Below, piece by piece: positions 43,727 to 52,927 of a stretch of DNA of 64,000 nt. The notes below the pieces were generated by a model, which was not told the origin of the DNA, did no database searches, and saw only the letters and a program-made list of their open reading frames with translations. Source of the DNA: Halobacillus massiliensis (GTDB lineage Bacteria > Bacillota > Bacilli > Bacillales > Halobacillaceae); NCBI RefSeq assembly GCF_900166625.1, contig NZ_LT800499.1:339155-403154 (forward strand), written 5' to 3'. The position numbers and the translations under genes were made by a program. Each line of letters starts with the position of its first letter. The stretch's first letter is position 1.

Positions 43727-44710
43727 ATGGTTCGTTTTGGCACAATTGGTACTAACTTTATTACAAAACATATGATTGAAGCAGGCCGTCATTTAGACAA
43801 TTTTGAACTAAAAGGGGTTTACTCGAGAACTTCTGAAAAGGCGGAAGAATTCGCCAGTGAATATGGAGCCTCCCTTACCTTTACCGCTATCGATGAACTC
43901 GTTGATTCTGAGGAAATCGATGCCGTTTATGTAGCAAGTCCAAATTCTTTTCACGTGAAACATGCCATATCCGCTATGTCGAAGGGAAAGCATGTCCTTT
44001 GTGAAAAGCCGCTTGCTTCGAATGAGCAGGAAGCTGATCAAATGGTTACAGCGGCCCGGGAAAACGGTGTTGTTTTTATGGAAGCCGTAAAGTCAACGCT
44101 CATGCCCGGCTTCTTAAGGATTAAGGAAAACCTCCACAAGATAGGGGAAGTCAGGCGGTATGTCGGGAATTTCTGTAAGTATTCTTCCCGCTATGATGCC
44201 TATCGGGAAGGGACGGTGCTTAACGCATTTAATCCTGAATTCTCCAATGGTTCGCTTATGGACCTCGGGGTATATGGCATCTATCCTATGGTAGTTCTCT
44301 TTGGAAAGCCTGAGAAGATTTTAGCCAATGGGGTCAAATTAGAATCTGGTGTGGATGGAGCAGGAAGTCTGCTGGCTGCTTACCCAAATATGGAAGCTGT
44401 CATCATACATTCGAAAATAAACCATTCCCACAGTCCATCTGAAATTCAGGGAGAAGAGGGTGTGATTATCATCCCAAATATCTCTGAGCCTGCGGGAGTA
44501 TATATCCGCTATAACGATGGAACTACGGAAAATTTGGATAATGAGAATGATTTTCCTCCTATGTACTATGAGATTGAGGAATTCATCCAATTAATTGAAA
44601 ACGGCGAGAAGCAGTCGGAGATTAATTCACACGAGGCTTCATTAATTACTTCTCATATTCTGGAGCAGGCACGTAAGCAAATGGGAATCGTCTATCCTGC
44701 AGATAAATAA
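43727..44710 (+). CDS. Gfo/Idh/MocA-family oxidoreductase
   Basis: 327 residues with an N-terminal NAD-binding domain (GTIGTNFITKHMIEA), the family motif CEKPLASNEQEAD and a C-terminal alpha/beta domain. Members oxidise or reduce sugars and inositols; no sugar genes are adjacent, so the substrate is unknown. A TATAAT lies at 43687-43692 and AAGGAG precedes the start. Followed by the locus III repeats. Confidence 0.87.
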   Translation: MVRFGTIGTNFITKHMIEAGRHLDNFELKGVYSRTSEKAEEFASEYGASLTFTAIDELVDSEEIDAVYVASPNSFHVKHAISAMSKGKHVLCEKPLASNEQEADQMVTAARENGVVFMEAVKSTLMPGFLRIKENLHKIGEVRRYVGNFCKYSSRYDAYREGTVLNAFNPEFSNGSLMDLGVYGIYPMVVLFGKPEKILANGVKLESGVDGAGSLLAAYPNMEAVIIHSKINHSHSPSEIQGEEGVIIIPNISEPAGVYIRYNDGTTENLDNENDFPPMYYEIEEFIQLIENGEKQSEINSHEASLITSHILEQARKQMGIVYPADK

Positions 44711-44761
44711 AGCGAGGCTCTCTCTTTTCTTAGCTTGTTGGTTTAAAAATAGGAGAAGCAT

Positions 44762-44932
44762 GTTCCGTTCGCCTGAATTAAGAGAACCGGGCCTGGGGAA
44801 AGACTCGCTTTCCATGGGCGAACGGTGAGCTTCCTCGGGCTTTCAGCCCTCCGGGATCTCCCCCTGTTCTATCCTCCCATAGGAGTCTCGCCGTTTCCCC
44901 TGGCCCTTTGCGTTTATTAGGAGTAACGGAAC
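44762..44932 (+). repeat. Intergenic repeat A, locus III
   Basis: A 171-bp element from GTTCCGTT to GTAACGGAAC, nearly identical to 34068-34236; a stretch of more than 50 bases after GAACCGGGCCTGG is the same in both. Confidence 0.8.
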
Positions 44933-44981
44933 ACTGAGTAAGAAAAGACCATTTCCTTAAGAAAGGTTACTGAACTACAGC

Positions 44982-45145
44982 GTTCCGTTTACCCAATCAA
45001 CGGTAAAAAGGCTGGGAAATGGCGAGACTCCTGCAGGGAGATAGAGCCGTGGTGAGATCCGCGAGTGCAACGAGCTAGCTCACCGGCTCCCCGCGGAAAG
45101 GGAGCTATTACCCAGCCGTTTTTCTCTTTGTACGGTAAACGGAAC
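44982..45145 (+). repeat. Intergenic repeat B, locus III
   Basis: A 164-bp element from GTTCCGTTTAC to GTAAACGGAAC, nearly identical to 34283-34445, with the same nested palindromic arms. Confidence 0.8.
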
Positions 45146-45185
45146 AGCTCTTTCTCTATTTATCATTAAGAAAGAGCCACCAAAA

Positions 45186-45310
45186 TGGCGAGACTCCTGC
45201 AGAAAGATGAAGCTAAGATGAGATCAGCGAGTTAACGAACTAGTTCATCGGCTCCCTGCCGAAAGCGAGCTATTTCTCAGCTGCTTTTCTCCAAACGAGA
45301 TAAACGGAAC
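45186..45310 (+). repeat. Degenerate B repeat, locus III
   Basis: A diverged copy (GGCGAGACTCCTGCAG kept, interior altered, right end TAAACGGAAC). Together with A and B this fills most of the gap 44711-45571; the rest contains only the hairpin at 45450. Confidence 0.65.
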
Positions 45311-45449
45311 CGTCTATTATCCCAAAAGGAACAGGAACGACGGGATAGTTCACCAGAACCTTTAGAACAAGGCCTGATTTTTTTCTTTCAATGCGAAAGC
45401 CATGTAATATTACGGTTTCATTAACAAAGGACATTATCACACTCTGATT

Positions 45450-45478
45450 AAAGAGAGGCAAATGCCTCTCTTTTTTTA
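45450..45478 (+). terminator. Terminator-like hairpin upstream of the ABC exporter
   Basis: AAAGAGAGGC/GCCTCTCTTTTTTT around AAAT. No plus-strand gene ends here. It may insulate the exporter operon. Confidence 0.65.
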
Positions 45479-45571
45479 TACCGCGCCTATTCATCAGTAC
45501 CTCTCAGTTCTATCTTCATTCTAATATTTAGTATAATTAAGAAGAACCTATCTCTATCGGAGGCCCTTCAT

Positions 45572-47278
45572 ATGAAAAAAATCTTTCAATATTCTCTGCC
45601 TTATAAATTTTCCGCAATAATTGCGATACTTCTTATGCTGATAGAATTAACCGTGGAGCTGGTACAGCCTCTGTTAATGGCAAAAATTATCGATGACGGG
45701 ATCATGCAGGAAAACTACACGACGATCTCTATTTGGGGAGGCGTCCTTGTCGGGCTCTCACTCCTCGCTTTTGCTGCGGGTATTATTAACTCCTATTTTG
45801 CCGCACACGTCAGTCAAGGTGTAGGCCATGATCTAAGACGTGATCTCTTTAAAAAAGTTCAGTCCTTTGCGAGTGAAAATTTTCAACACTATTCAACGCC
45901 TAACCTGGTGACACGGATCACTAACGATATTCTGCAAATTCAAAACCTTGTACTGATGCTGATGAGGATTGCTTTAAGAGCTCCACTGTTTATTATTTTT
46001 GCTGTCGTTATGGCGTTTACGGTAAACGTCCAGCTGGCGCTCATTCTCGTTATGGCCGTTCCTGTGCTGGGCGCCTTTCTTTTTTGGGTGTTAATTCGCG
46101 GTGTAAAACTTTTTAAAAATGTCCAAAGAAAGCTCGACGGGGTAAATACGGTCATTCGCGAGAATTTAGCAGGTATACGGCTGATTAAGGGCTTTAACCG
46201 TGGATCGTATGAAGAGGAACGATTTGATCGTGTTAACAGGCCGCTTCTAAAAGAAAATAAACGTGCGCTCTGGCTGATGGAAACAGCAATGCCTGTCATT
46301 ATGCTTGGTATGAATGTTATCATCCTGATACTTCTCTGGGTCGGGGCTGTTCAGCTTGATATTGGAAGCGCGCAGGCTGGGGAAGTCGTAGCCATCATTA
46401 ACTATGCGACTAGAATCATGTTCACATTTTCCATCTTTTCTTTTTTAATCATGGTTTTCTCCAGGGGGAATGCTTCAGCTAATCGTGTAGTTGAGGTACT
46501 GGAAGAGCGCACATCTGGTTATTTAAAGGAAACAGGGAAAAAGACAGCTTTACATGGGGCTATTACGTTTGAAGATGTTTCATTTTCCCATGCAGATATG
46601 CCGACTATAAAAAATATTTCGTTTAAAGCGGAAGCAGGACAGACCATCGGAATATTAGGTGAAACCGGCTCAGGCAAGTCTTCACTGCTTCACTTAATAC
46701 CGCGTCTGCTGGAAAAGGACAGCGGTAACTTGCTTTTAGATAATGAAGAGATTTCAAATTTAGATATAAAGTCAATTAGACAGCAGATCAGTCTCGTCCC
46801 ACAGGAGGTTCAACTATTTTCGGGAACGGTTAAAGAAAATATTGCCTGGGGGAAAGAAGAGGCCTCAGACGACGAAGTAATTGAAGCTGCAAAACAAGCT
46901 GAAATTCATTCATTTATTACTACACTTCCAAATGGGTATCATACGAATATCGGCCAGAAGGGTGTAACTTTTTCCGGAGGACAAAAACAACGGCTTTCCA
47001 TTGCCAGGGCGCTCGTAAGGAAGCCGAAGATTTTAATTTTAGACGACAGCACAAGTGCACTTGATGCCCATACGGAAGCCAGGCTGCTTCAAACGCTGAA
47101 AAAGCAGGATTGTACTGTGCTGATGGTTGCCCAGAAGATCAGCTCCTTAAAAGAAGCTCATAAAATACTCATCTTATATCAAGGAAAGCTATTAGCTCAA
47201 GGTGTACACGAAACCTTGCTTGAGAAAAATTCATACTATCGTGAAGTTTACCAATCCCAGCAGGAGGACGTGATGTAA
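45572..47278 (+). CDS. Heterodimeric ABC exporter, first subunit (BmrC-like)
   Basis: A 568-residue half-transporter with six membrane helices (1-310) and a nucleotide-binding domain: Walker A GETGSGKSS, signature FSGGQKQRLS, Walker B LILDDSTSALD. The residue after Walker B Asp is Asp instead of the catalytic Glu, and the switch His region reads VAQKIS rather than a histidine, so this subunit supplies the degenerate ATP site. The pattern is that of BmrCD (YheI/YheH) and LmrCD multidrug exporters. Its stop overlaps the next start by one base. Confidence 0.88.
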   Translation: MKKIFQYSLPYKFSAIIAILLMLIELTVELVQPLLMAKIIDDGIMQENYTTISIWGGVLVGLSLLAFAAGIINSYFAAHVSQGVGHDLRRDLFKKVQSFASENFQHYSTPNLVTRITNDILQIQNLVLMLMRIALRAPLFIIFAVVMAFTVNVQLALILVMAVPVLGAFLFWVLIRGVKLFKNVQRKLDGVNTVIRENLAGIRLIKGFNRGSYEEERFDRVNRPLLKENKRALWLMETAMPVIMLGMNVIILILLWVGAVQLDIGSAQAGEVVAIINYATRIMFTFSIFSFLIMVFSRGNASANRVVEVLEERTSGYLKETGKKTALHGAITFEDVSFSHADMPTIKNISFKAEAGQTIGILGETGSGKSSLLHLIPRLLEKDSGNLLLDNEEISNLDIKSIRQQISLVPQEVQLFSGTVKENIAWGKEEASDDEVIEAAKQAEIHSFITTLPNGYHTNIGQKGVTFSGGQKQRLSIARALVRKPKILILDDSTSALDAHTEARLLQTLKKQDCTVLMVAQKISSLKEAHKILILYQGKLLAQGVHETLLEKNSYYREVYQSQQEDVM

Positions 47279-49089
47279 TGGCAGAAAGAAATAACCGTGC
47301 ACCAATCCGTCATCATCATGGGATTGGAACGAAGCCGCCGAAAGTTGACGATATGAAAACTACGATAAAACGTATTTGGAAGTATATGGCGCGAGAGAAA
47401 AAGCTGTTTTACAGTGTGATTATTATCCTGTTTATCAGTTCGGTTCTTTCTCTATTAGGGCCTTACCTTCTCGGAGTCGCTGTTGACCGGGTGATTGCTG
47501 ATCCCGCCGGTAACACGCTGATAACGATGATTGGAATTCTGCTCGTTGTTTATGTTTTTCATTCGTTATTTCAATGGCTGCAGAATTACTGGATGATTGG
47601 TATTTCACAAAATACGGTATTTGAAGTGAGAAACCACTTATTTTCCCATCTGCAAAAACTGCCGGTTTTATTTTATCAGGAATATCAGCAGGGCGAGCTG
47701 ATGAGCCGCCTGACGAATGACATTGAGAACGTCAGCCGTACGCTTAATACGGCCGTTGTTCAGTTTGTAACCAGTGTGCTTACGATTCTTGGAACGTTAA
47801 TGATTATGCTCTGGCTTAGTCCGCTGCTCACACTATTGACGATAATGATTGTACCTGTGATGTATTTCGGAATGAAGTGGATCACAAAAAGAACGGGGCG
47901 ATATTTTAAGGATCAGCAGAAGAACCTCGGTGATGTTAATGGATATGTTGAAGAAATGTTCTCAGGACAGATGATTATTTCAATGTTTTCCCGGGAAGAG
48001 CGGGTGATGGAGGAGTTTGAAGAAAAAAATGAGGCGCTGCGATCCTCAGGCTACTGGGCGCAGACGTATTCCGGCTTTATTCCGAAGCTCATGAATATGT
48101 TAAACAACGTCAGCTTTGCCATTATCGTCGGTGCCGGAGGACTGCTCGCGTTAAACGGCCATATTTCTATAGGGGTTATCGTAACCTTTACGACATATTC
48201 CCGACAGTTTACTCGTCCGCTGAATGATCTAGCCAACCAATATAACATGATTTTATCTGCAGTAGCCGGGGCTGAGCGGGTCTTTCAGGTGATTGATGAA
48301 GAAGAAGAGGCGCAGGATGAGCGGCAGGCTGAACCGCTGCCTGGTATCCGTGGGGATATTGAGTTTAAAAGTGTAGATTTTTCCTATAAAACAGGGGAGA
48401 AGACGCTTGAAGATGTCAGTTTTCATGCTAAACCAGGGGAAACGGTGGCACTGGTCGGCCCTACAGGTGCAGGGAAAACGACCATTATCTCTCTCCTCTC
48501 CAGGTTTTATGAAATCGATAGGGGAACGATTAAAATCGATGGGACCGACATTCAAAAGATCACTCGCAGCAGTTTAAGAAGCCAGATGGGCGTAGTTTTG
48601 CAGGATGCGGTCATGTTCAACACAACGATAAGGGAAAATCTCCGCTATGGTCGTCTAGAGGCAGGGGATGAAGAAGTTGAGCAAGCAGCAAAAGCCGCTC
48701 ATGCTCACGAATTTATCATGCAGCTGCCTGATGGATATGATACAATGCTTGATTCCGACGGCAAGGGTGTCAGCCATGGGCAGAGGCAGCTGCTTTCGAT
48801 TGCCCGCGCCATGCTCGCCGACCCCGCACTTCTTATCTTGGATGAAGCGACAAGCAGCATTGATACGGTAACTGAGTTGAAAATTAATGATGCGTTAAGA
48901 AAGCTGATGAAAGGGCGGACGAGCTTTGTTATTGCTCACCGGCTGAATACGGTCCGCTCGGCTGATCAAATTCTTGTTTTACAAAACGGGAGAGTCACAG
49001 AAAAAGGGAATCATAAAGAGCTATTGCAGCTTGGCGGTTTTTATGCCGACCTTGTCAAAACACAGCAGGCCGATAAAGCTTCTGTTTAA
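47278..49089 (+). CDS. Heterodimeric ABC exporter, second subunit (BmrD-like)
   Basis: A 603-residue half-transporter with an N-terminal extension containing HHHHG-like histidines (RHHHGIG, about residues 10-17), six helices, Walker A GPTGAGKT, a non-canonical signature VSHGQRQLLS (Gly to His) and an intact Walker B LILDEATSSID with catalytic Glu and switch His (IAHRLNT). Its altered signature faces the degenerate site, while its Glu serves the active site. The partners form an asymmetric multidrug or lipid exporter. Confidence 0.88.
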   Translation: MAERNNRAPIRHHHGIGTKPPKVDDMKTTIKRIWKYMAREKKLFYSVIIILFISSVLSLLGPYLLGVAVDRVIADPAGNTLITMIGILLVVYVFHSLFQWLQNYWMIGISQNTVFEVRNHLFSHLQKLPVLFYQEYQQGELMSRLTNDIENVSRTLNTAVVQFVTSVLTILGTLMIMLWLSPLLTLLTIMIVPVMYFGMKWITKRTGRYFKDQQKNLGDVNGYVEEMFSGQMIISMFSREERVMEEFEEKNEALRSSGYWAQTYSGFIPKLMNMLNNVSFAIIVGAGGLLALNGHISIGVIVTFTTYSRQFTRPLNDLANQYNMILSAVAGAERVFQVIDEEEEAQDERQAEPLPGIRGDIEFKSVDFSYKTGEKTLEDVSFHAKPGETVALVGPTGAGKTTIISLLSRFYEIDRGTIKIDGTDIQKITRSSLRSQMGVVLQDAVMFNTTIRENLRYGRLEAGDEEVEQAAKAAHAHEFIMQLPDGYDTMLDSDGKGVSHGQRQLLSIARAMLADPALLILDEATSSIDTVTELKINDALRKLMKGRTSFVIAHRLNTVRSADQILVLQNGRVTEKGNHKELLQLGGFYADLVKTQQADKASV

Positions 49090-49117
49090 AAAAGCCGCAT
49101 TTATGTGCGGCTTTTTA
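49088..49117 (+). terminator. Bidirectional terminator after the ABC exporter
   Basis: AAAAAGCCGCA/TGCGGCTTTTT hairpin between the convergent exporter and tetR genes. Confidence 0.85.
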
Positions 49118-49765
49118 TTGAGAGGAAAGTCCAAATAATAAAAAATGAACGGTCCGATCAATTTCTATTTCATCTTCCCACTCGAGCTGGGGAGCTACGA
49201 TAAAACGAGTAACCATTAAACCAATGACAGTGGTCATAACCATTCGAATAATTGAGGAGGATGGAAAATCAACAATAATTCCTTGTTGCTTGTAATGTTC
49301 AATTACTCTTTCAAACCGGGGATAAACCTCCTGTAAAAAAGTCGTCTGAAGCTGAACTTGAAGTTCTTCGTGAAAGGCGACTTCCTGCAGCATAATTTTC
49401 AAAAGTGGGGCATTATCTTTTACAAAATGATACCTGTTTTTAATGAGCGTTTTAAGAAGTTCTTCCAGGTTTTCCGGTGATTTCTCAAAAACTTCTTTTA
49501 TAAAATGTGAAGCGAAAACAGGCAGAGTAAATCTGGCCATTACTGGGGTAACAATCGATATTAGCAGGTCTTTTTTTGTTTTGTAGTGTCGGAAAATTGT
49601 TCCTTCCGCCACGCCTGCTCTACTGGCGATTTCACTTGTAGAAGTTGAAGCATAACCCTTTTCAGCAAAGATTTCTACGGCAGCTTGTAAGATTAATGCT
49701 TGTTTAGGAGTTGTTTTTGTACCGCTTTCTTCAAGAATATGAAGTAAATCATTTAAATCACTCAT
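49115..49765 (-). CDS. TetR/AcrR-family repressor
   Basis: A 216-residue repressor with a helix-turn-helix near residues 25-70 (AVEIFAEKGYASTSTSEIASRAGVAEGTIFRHYKTKKDLL written in parts: ASTSTSEIASRAGVAEGTIF) and a C-terminal ligand domain. It is last gene of a three-gene transcript with the ABC-2 exporter, 30 bases after the permease. Two palindromes around the operon promoter are the likely binding sites, giving autoregulation and ligand-induced export. Confidence 0.88.
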   Translation of the reverse strand: MSDLNDLLHILEESGTKTTPKQALILQAAVEIFAEKGYASTSTSEIASRAGVAEGTIFRHYKTKKDLLISIVTPVMARFTLPVFASHFIKEVFEKSPENLEELLKTLIKNRYHFVKDNAPLLKIMLQEVAFHEELQVQLQTTFLQEVYPRFERVIEHYKQQGIIVDFPSSSIIRMVMTTVIGLMVTRFIVAPQLEWEDEIEIDRTVHFLLFGLSSQ

Positions 49766-49795
49766 AGTATCCCCCTTATTATTGAAACCATCTTA

Positions 49796-50809
49796 CTATA
49801 GCCTTCTATATCTCTTCAAGGCTGTTATGTTAAGGGTAGTGAAGAGAAGGATAAAACCAAGTAAAATATACAAGTTTAATTGGATATCCTGAAGCGATTC
49901 TCCGCGAAGCATGATGGCTCGCATGGCATCTGCCCCATATGTGAGCGGCATGATTCTGCCAATTGCCTGAAGCCACTGTGACAGCCCTTCTATTGGGAAA
50001 AGTCCGGAAAAAAAGACTTGAGGGACAATAACTAAAGGAATGAATTGAATCATTTGAAATTCATTTTTCGCAAATGCGGATAATAAGGTGCCAAGACTAA
50101 GGGCGGATAAAGCTAATAAGAAAGTGACTAATAGCACATAAAAGAAATTTCCGTCCATAAAAACATCGAGTACGAAGATAGTATAGGCGGCTATTAAAAT
50201 GGATTGGAAAATGGTAAAGAGTCCGAAACCGGATAAATATCCGAGGACGAGCTCCCACCGTTTCAAAGGTGTGGAAAGGATTCGCTCTAATGTCCCTTGC
50301 GTACGCTCCCTTAAAAATGAAACACCTCCGACAATAAATACAAAAAAGAAAACAAAAAAACCTATGAGAACCGGTCCTATATAATCAAATAAGTCCAGAT
50401 CCGCGGCGCCATGAAGGAACTTGAAATCCGGCTGGAGATGATCTGGTTCTGAAAATGACTGTTGAAGTATCTTTTGAATGGAGGAGGTCGTATTAGGGTC
50501 ACTTCCCTCTACGGTAATAACAGGCCTTTCTTTTTTCCATTCAAACACCGCTTCGATTGACTGGTTTGATAAACTTTTTTCTGCATCCTTTTTCGACATT
50601 CTCGTCAAGACGAGATCATCATTATTGATTTGTTCCACAATGCTGTCAGGGACATTTACGGCAGCTATATGGAATTTTTCCTGCTTACCGTTTAATACGA
50701 GCCACATTAAGGTGAGGACGAGAATAGGGGCCATAATCATTAAGGCCATGCTTCTTTTATCCCGGCGAAACTGTGAAAGAATACGGCTCATTACTGTCCA
50801 AGTATTCAT
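49796..50809 (-). CDS. ABC-2 type transporter permease
   Basis: 337 residues: one N-terminal helix (about 21-39), an extracellular domain (about 45-140), and five C-terminal helices beginning YIGPVLIGFFVFFFVFIVGG, with the ABC-2 motif RERTQGTLERILSTPLKRWE. It pairs with the ATPase encoded just upstream (4-base overlap). This is a DrrB/YhaP-like exporter; the substrate is unknown, perhaps a drug or lipid. Confidence 0.88.
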   Translation of the reverse strand: MNTWTVMSRILSQFRRDKRSMALMIMAPILVLTLMWLVLNGKQEKFHIAAVNVPDSIVEQINNDDLVLTRMSKKDAEKSLSNQSIEAVFEWKKERPVITVEGSDPNTTSSIQKILQQSFSEPDHLQPDFKFLHGAADLDLFDYIGPVLIGFFVFFFVFIVGGVSFLRERTQGTLERILSTPLKRWELVLGYLSGFGLFTIFQSILIAAYTIFVLDVFMDGNFFYVLLVTFLLALSALSLGTLLSAFAKNEFQMIQFIPLVIVPQVFFSGLFPIEGLSQWLQAIGRIMPLTYGADAMRAIMLRGESLQDIQLNLYILLGFILLFTTLNITALKRYRRL

Positions 50810-51528
50810 TTTGTATCACCTCCATAGTATAAAAAAACATCTTCAATTGTCTTAGCACCAACTTTTTGTTTGAGCAGGTGAGGGGGGTCCTGAGCAATGA
50901 TCCGCCCATCGAGCAGCATGGCCAGACGATCGCACTTTTCTGCTTCGTCCATAACATGAGTGGTTACGACTATTGTGACTCCTTGCTGTTTTAAACGATA
51001 CAGTTCTTCCCAAATAGATTGTCTTAATACGGGATCAATCCCTACTGTGGGTTCGTCAAGAACAATAAGCTCAGGCTGATGAAGTAAAGCTGCAGCTAAT
51101 GAAAGTCGGCGTTTCATTCCTCCTGAAAAGGTCTCTACTCTTTGGTCCAAATATTCACTTAGTCCCACAAGTTCCATTACCTCTTGAATTCTTATTTTCT
51201 TAGTGTTTTTCTGTAAACGATATATGGAAGCGAAGAAGTTTAAATTTTCATTGGCCGTCAGTTCTAAATAAAGTGCATCTGATTGAGCCATAAATCCATA
51301 ACTCTTCATCTGCTTTAAAGAAGGCATTTCTTCACCATGAACAAAAATATTTCCCTTAGAAGGTTGAAGTAGACCTGTCATCAGTTTGACAAGAGTGGTT
51401 TTACCAGCCCCTGAAGGACCTAATAAACCAAAGATTTCTCCTTGATGTATGGTCATGTTGATGTCTTTCACAATCCACCTTTTACTGAAACGGTGAGAAA
51501 CGTTCTGTAAATCCACCGATTTTTCCAT
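50806..51528 (-). CDS. ABC transporter ATP-binding protein
   Basis: A 240-residue ATPase: Walker A GLLGPSGAGKTTLV, signature FSGGMKRRLSLAA, Walker B LIVLDEPTVGID and switch His in VVTTHVMDEAE. All catalytic residues are intact, as expected for a homodimeric ATPase with the ABC-2 permease. It is first gene of the TetR-controlled operon, starting behind AAAGGAGG. Confidence 0.92.
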   Translation of the reverse strand: MEKSVDLQNVSHRFSKRWIVKDINMTIHQGEIFGLLGPSGAGKTTLVKLMTGLLQPSKGNIFVHGEEMPSLKQMKSYGFMAQSDALYLELTANENLNFFASIYRLQKNTKKIRIQEVMELVGLSEYLDQRVETFSGGMKRRLSLAAALLHQPELIVLDEPTVGIDPVLRQSIWEELYRLKQQGVTIVVTTHVMDEAEKCDRLAMLLDGRIIAQDPPHLLKQKVGAKTIEDVFLYYGGDTK

Positions 51529-51546
51529 AAAAATGACCTCCTTTTT

Positions 51547-51609
51547 GTGAGTGATTACTCACTTTTATAATAATGAGTTTCATGTGAATTGTAAAGTGAG
51601 TAATCACTT
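51547..51609 (-). promoter_or_regulatory. TetR-operon promoter flanked by two operators
   Basis: TTTACA (51595-51590), 17 bases, TATTAT (51572-51567) on the minus strand. Two inverted copies of AGTGATTACTCACTT lie at 51550-51564 and 51594-51609. One covers the start region and the other overlaps the -35 box, the expected geometry for TetR repression. Confidence 0.78.
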
Positions 51610-51688
51610 ATAAATGATCGCTTAAAAAAAAGAGACAAGTTTTCCTGCCTAACCTGCATATATTGTTGTGAGGGAAGGGGCGATGATC

Positions 51689-52153
51689 GTGAAGAAGGCG
51701 TTTGTTTTTTCTGGGAAACGGGTGATCTTCACCTTGAGCACCATTATTATTTTAACAGCGGCACTGTTAGTGGGGAGTTCATTTCTAAGCGATTCTACCC
51801 CTGTATTTAACGGCGGGGAAAGAAACGGTGTTCGTCCGATTCAAATAGTCACAGGCGAATTTACGGCGAAAACACCTGAAGGAAAAACGATCGAAACATA
51901 CCGCTGGGATCCAGGAACTATCTTTGTGAAAGAAGATGAACTATTGAAGGTCAGTATACTAGGGGTGAACGGCAAAGAGCATCCTTTTATCATTGAGGGG
52001 CTGGACAAGGCCGGGGTTGTAAAACAGGGGAGTGAGACGGTATTTGACCTTCAGTTTGACAAGCCGGGAGTCTATCGGCTGCTTTGTACAACCCATAAGG
52101 ATTTTAAATCAAATGGTCCGATGATTGCTTATTTTATTGTTATGGAAAAGTAG
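51689..52153 (+). CDS. Membrane-anchored cupredoxin-like protein
   Basis: 154 residues: an N-terminal membrane helix (about 12-33) then a cupredoxin domain. Possible type I copper ligands are visible: His in GKEHPF, Cys and His in LLCTTHKDF and Met in GPMIAYF, the C-x2-H-x-n-M order of blue copper proteins. It probably binds copper outside the membrane, for electron transfer or copper handling. I take GTG 51689, 8 bases after GGAAGGGG; ATG 51683 is the alternative. Confidence 0.75.
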   Translation: MKKAFVFSGKRVIFTLSTIIILTAALLVGSSFLSDSTPVFNGGERNGVRPIQIVTGEFTAKTPEGKTIETYRWDPGTIFVKEDELLKVSILGVNGKEHPFIIEGLDKAGVVKQGSETVFDLQFDKPGVYRLLCTTHKDFKSNGPMIAYFIVMEK

Positions 52154-52159
52154 AAAAGA

Positions 52160-52205
52160 AAAAGGCCACTACCCATTAACCTGGAGCGGCCTAAAAGTTT
52201 TTATG
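52160..52205. terminator. Weak hairpin between convergent genes
   Basis: AGGCC(A)CT...AG(C)GGCCT with a T-rich 3-prime flank, between the cupredoxin gene and the cysteine-rich protein gene. Confidence 0.45.
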
Positions 52206-52208
52206 AAA

Positions 52209-52892
52209 TTATCCGTTACCATTACCGTTATCGCCATTGCCAGGGAATAAAACAGGACATTGCGGCGGAATTGTTGGGTTTGGACACTGCTCAATAAGAA
52301 TGTCGCGCGGCTCACAGAAATCAGCCACAAGTTCAAGAGTAACATCTGCAACACTTTGAATACTTTGACACAAGTTCAGCACGATATCTACACTTGTTAA
52401 AGTTTCTTCCGTACAGTTGACGGCTACATTACAATCAACATCAGAAATTCTTACAACGAGTCTAGTTCCTGTTGGAGCACAAAGGAAAATAGTCTCAGGA
52501 ATTTCTATAGTTATTGGGCTGGTTTGTTCTACAAATGGAGTAGTGCCATCAAAACCGCTAAATTCTACGACAAGAGAAAGGGTTTTGATAAATGTAATTC
52601 TCTGCAATGTAACAAGAGCTCCGTCAATTACAAATGTACGGTCCTCACGTTCTCCAACTTCTACAACATCAACTTCAGCATTTGTAGGAAGAGGATCTCC
52701 GTTCTCGTCTACTAAAAAACATCTGGTCGAAAGTCCACTGACTGTAGCAGCACATGGATCGATCGGTAATACGTCAAAGGCCGCTGCAAGGACGGTCTGG
52801 TTAACACTTGCTTGAAGAATTACCCAGTCATAAACTTTTTCTGCATTTATACAGAGGAGTTCCTGGGCTCCCTGTAGTGATTGACTTTGCAT
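52209..52892 (-). CDS. Cysteine-rich putative spore-surface protein
   Basis: A 227-residue protein without a signal peptide, with about ten cysteines spread along it (LLCINAEKVYDWV, DPCAA, RCFLVDENG, FLCAPTG, DCNVAVNC, NLCQS, FCEPRD, QCPN, QCPVLFPG). It is beta-strand rich and ends in a glycine/asparagine tail, GNGDNGNGNG. I do not recognise a named family. Cysteine content, a sigma-K-like promoter and neighbours (collagen-like proteins, glycan genes) suggest a disulfide-linked coat or exosporium component (inference). Confidence 0.65.
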   Translation of the reverse strand: MQSQSLQGAQELLCINAEKVYDWVILQASVNQTVLAAAFDVLPIDPCAATVSGLSTRCFLVDENGDPLPTNAEVDVVEVGEREDRTFVIDGALVTLQRITFIKTLSLVVEFSGFDGTTPFVEQTSPITIEIPETIFLCAPTGTRLVVRISDVDCNVAVNCTEETLTSVDIVLNLCQSIQSVADVTLELVADFCEPRDILIEQCPNPTIPPQCPVLFPGNGDNGNGNG

Positions 52893-52927
52893 GTCATCGA
52901 CTCCTTTTCATTTTCGTGATTCAGTAA

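Noticed and set aside
45270..45434. A 54-residue minus-strand frame next to the degenerate B repeat
   Set aside because: It has a weak ribosome site, runs into repeat sequence at its end and resembles no family.
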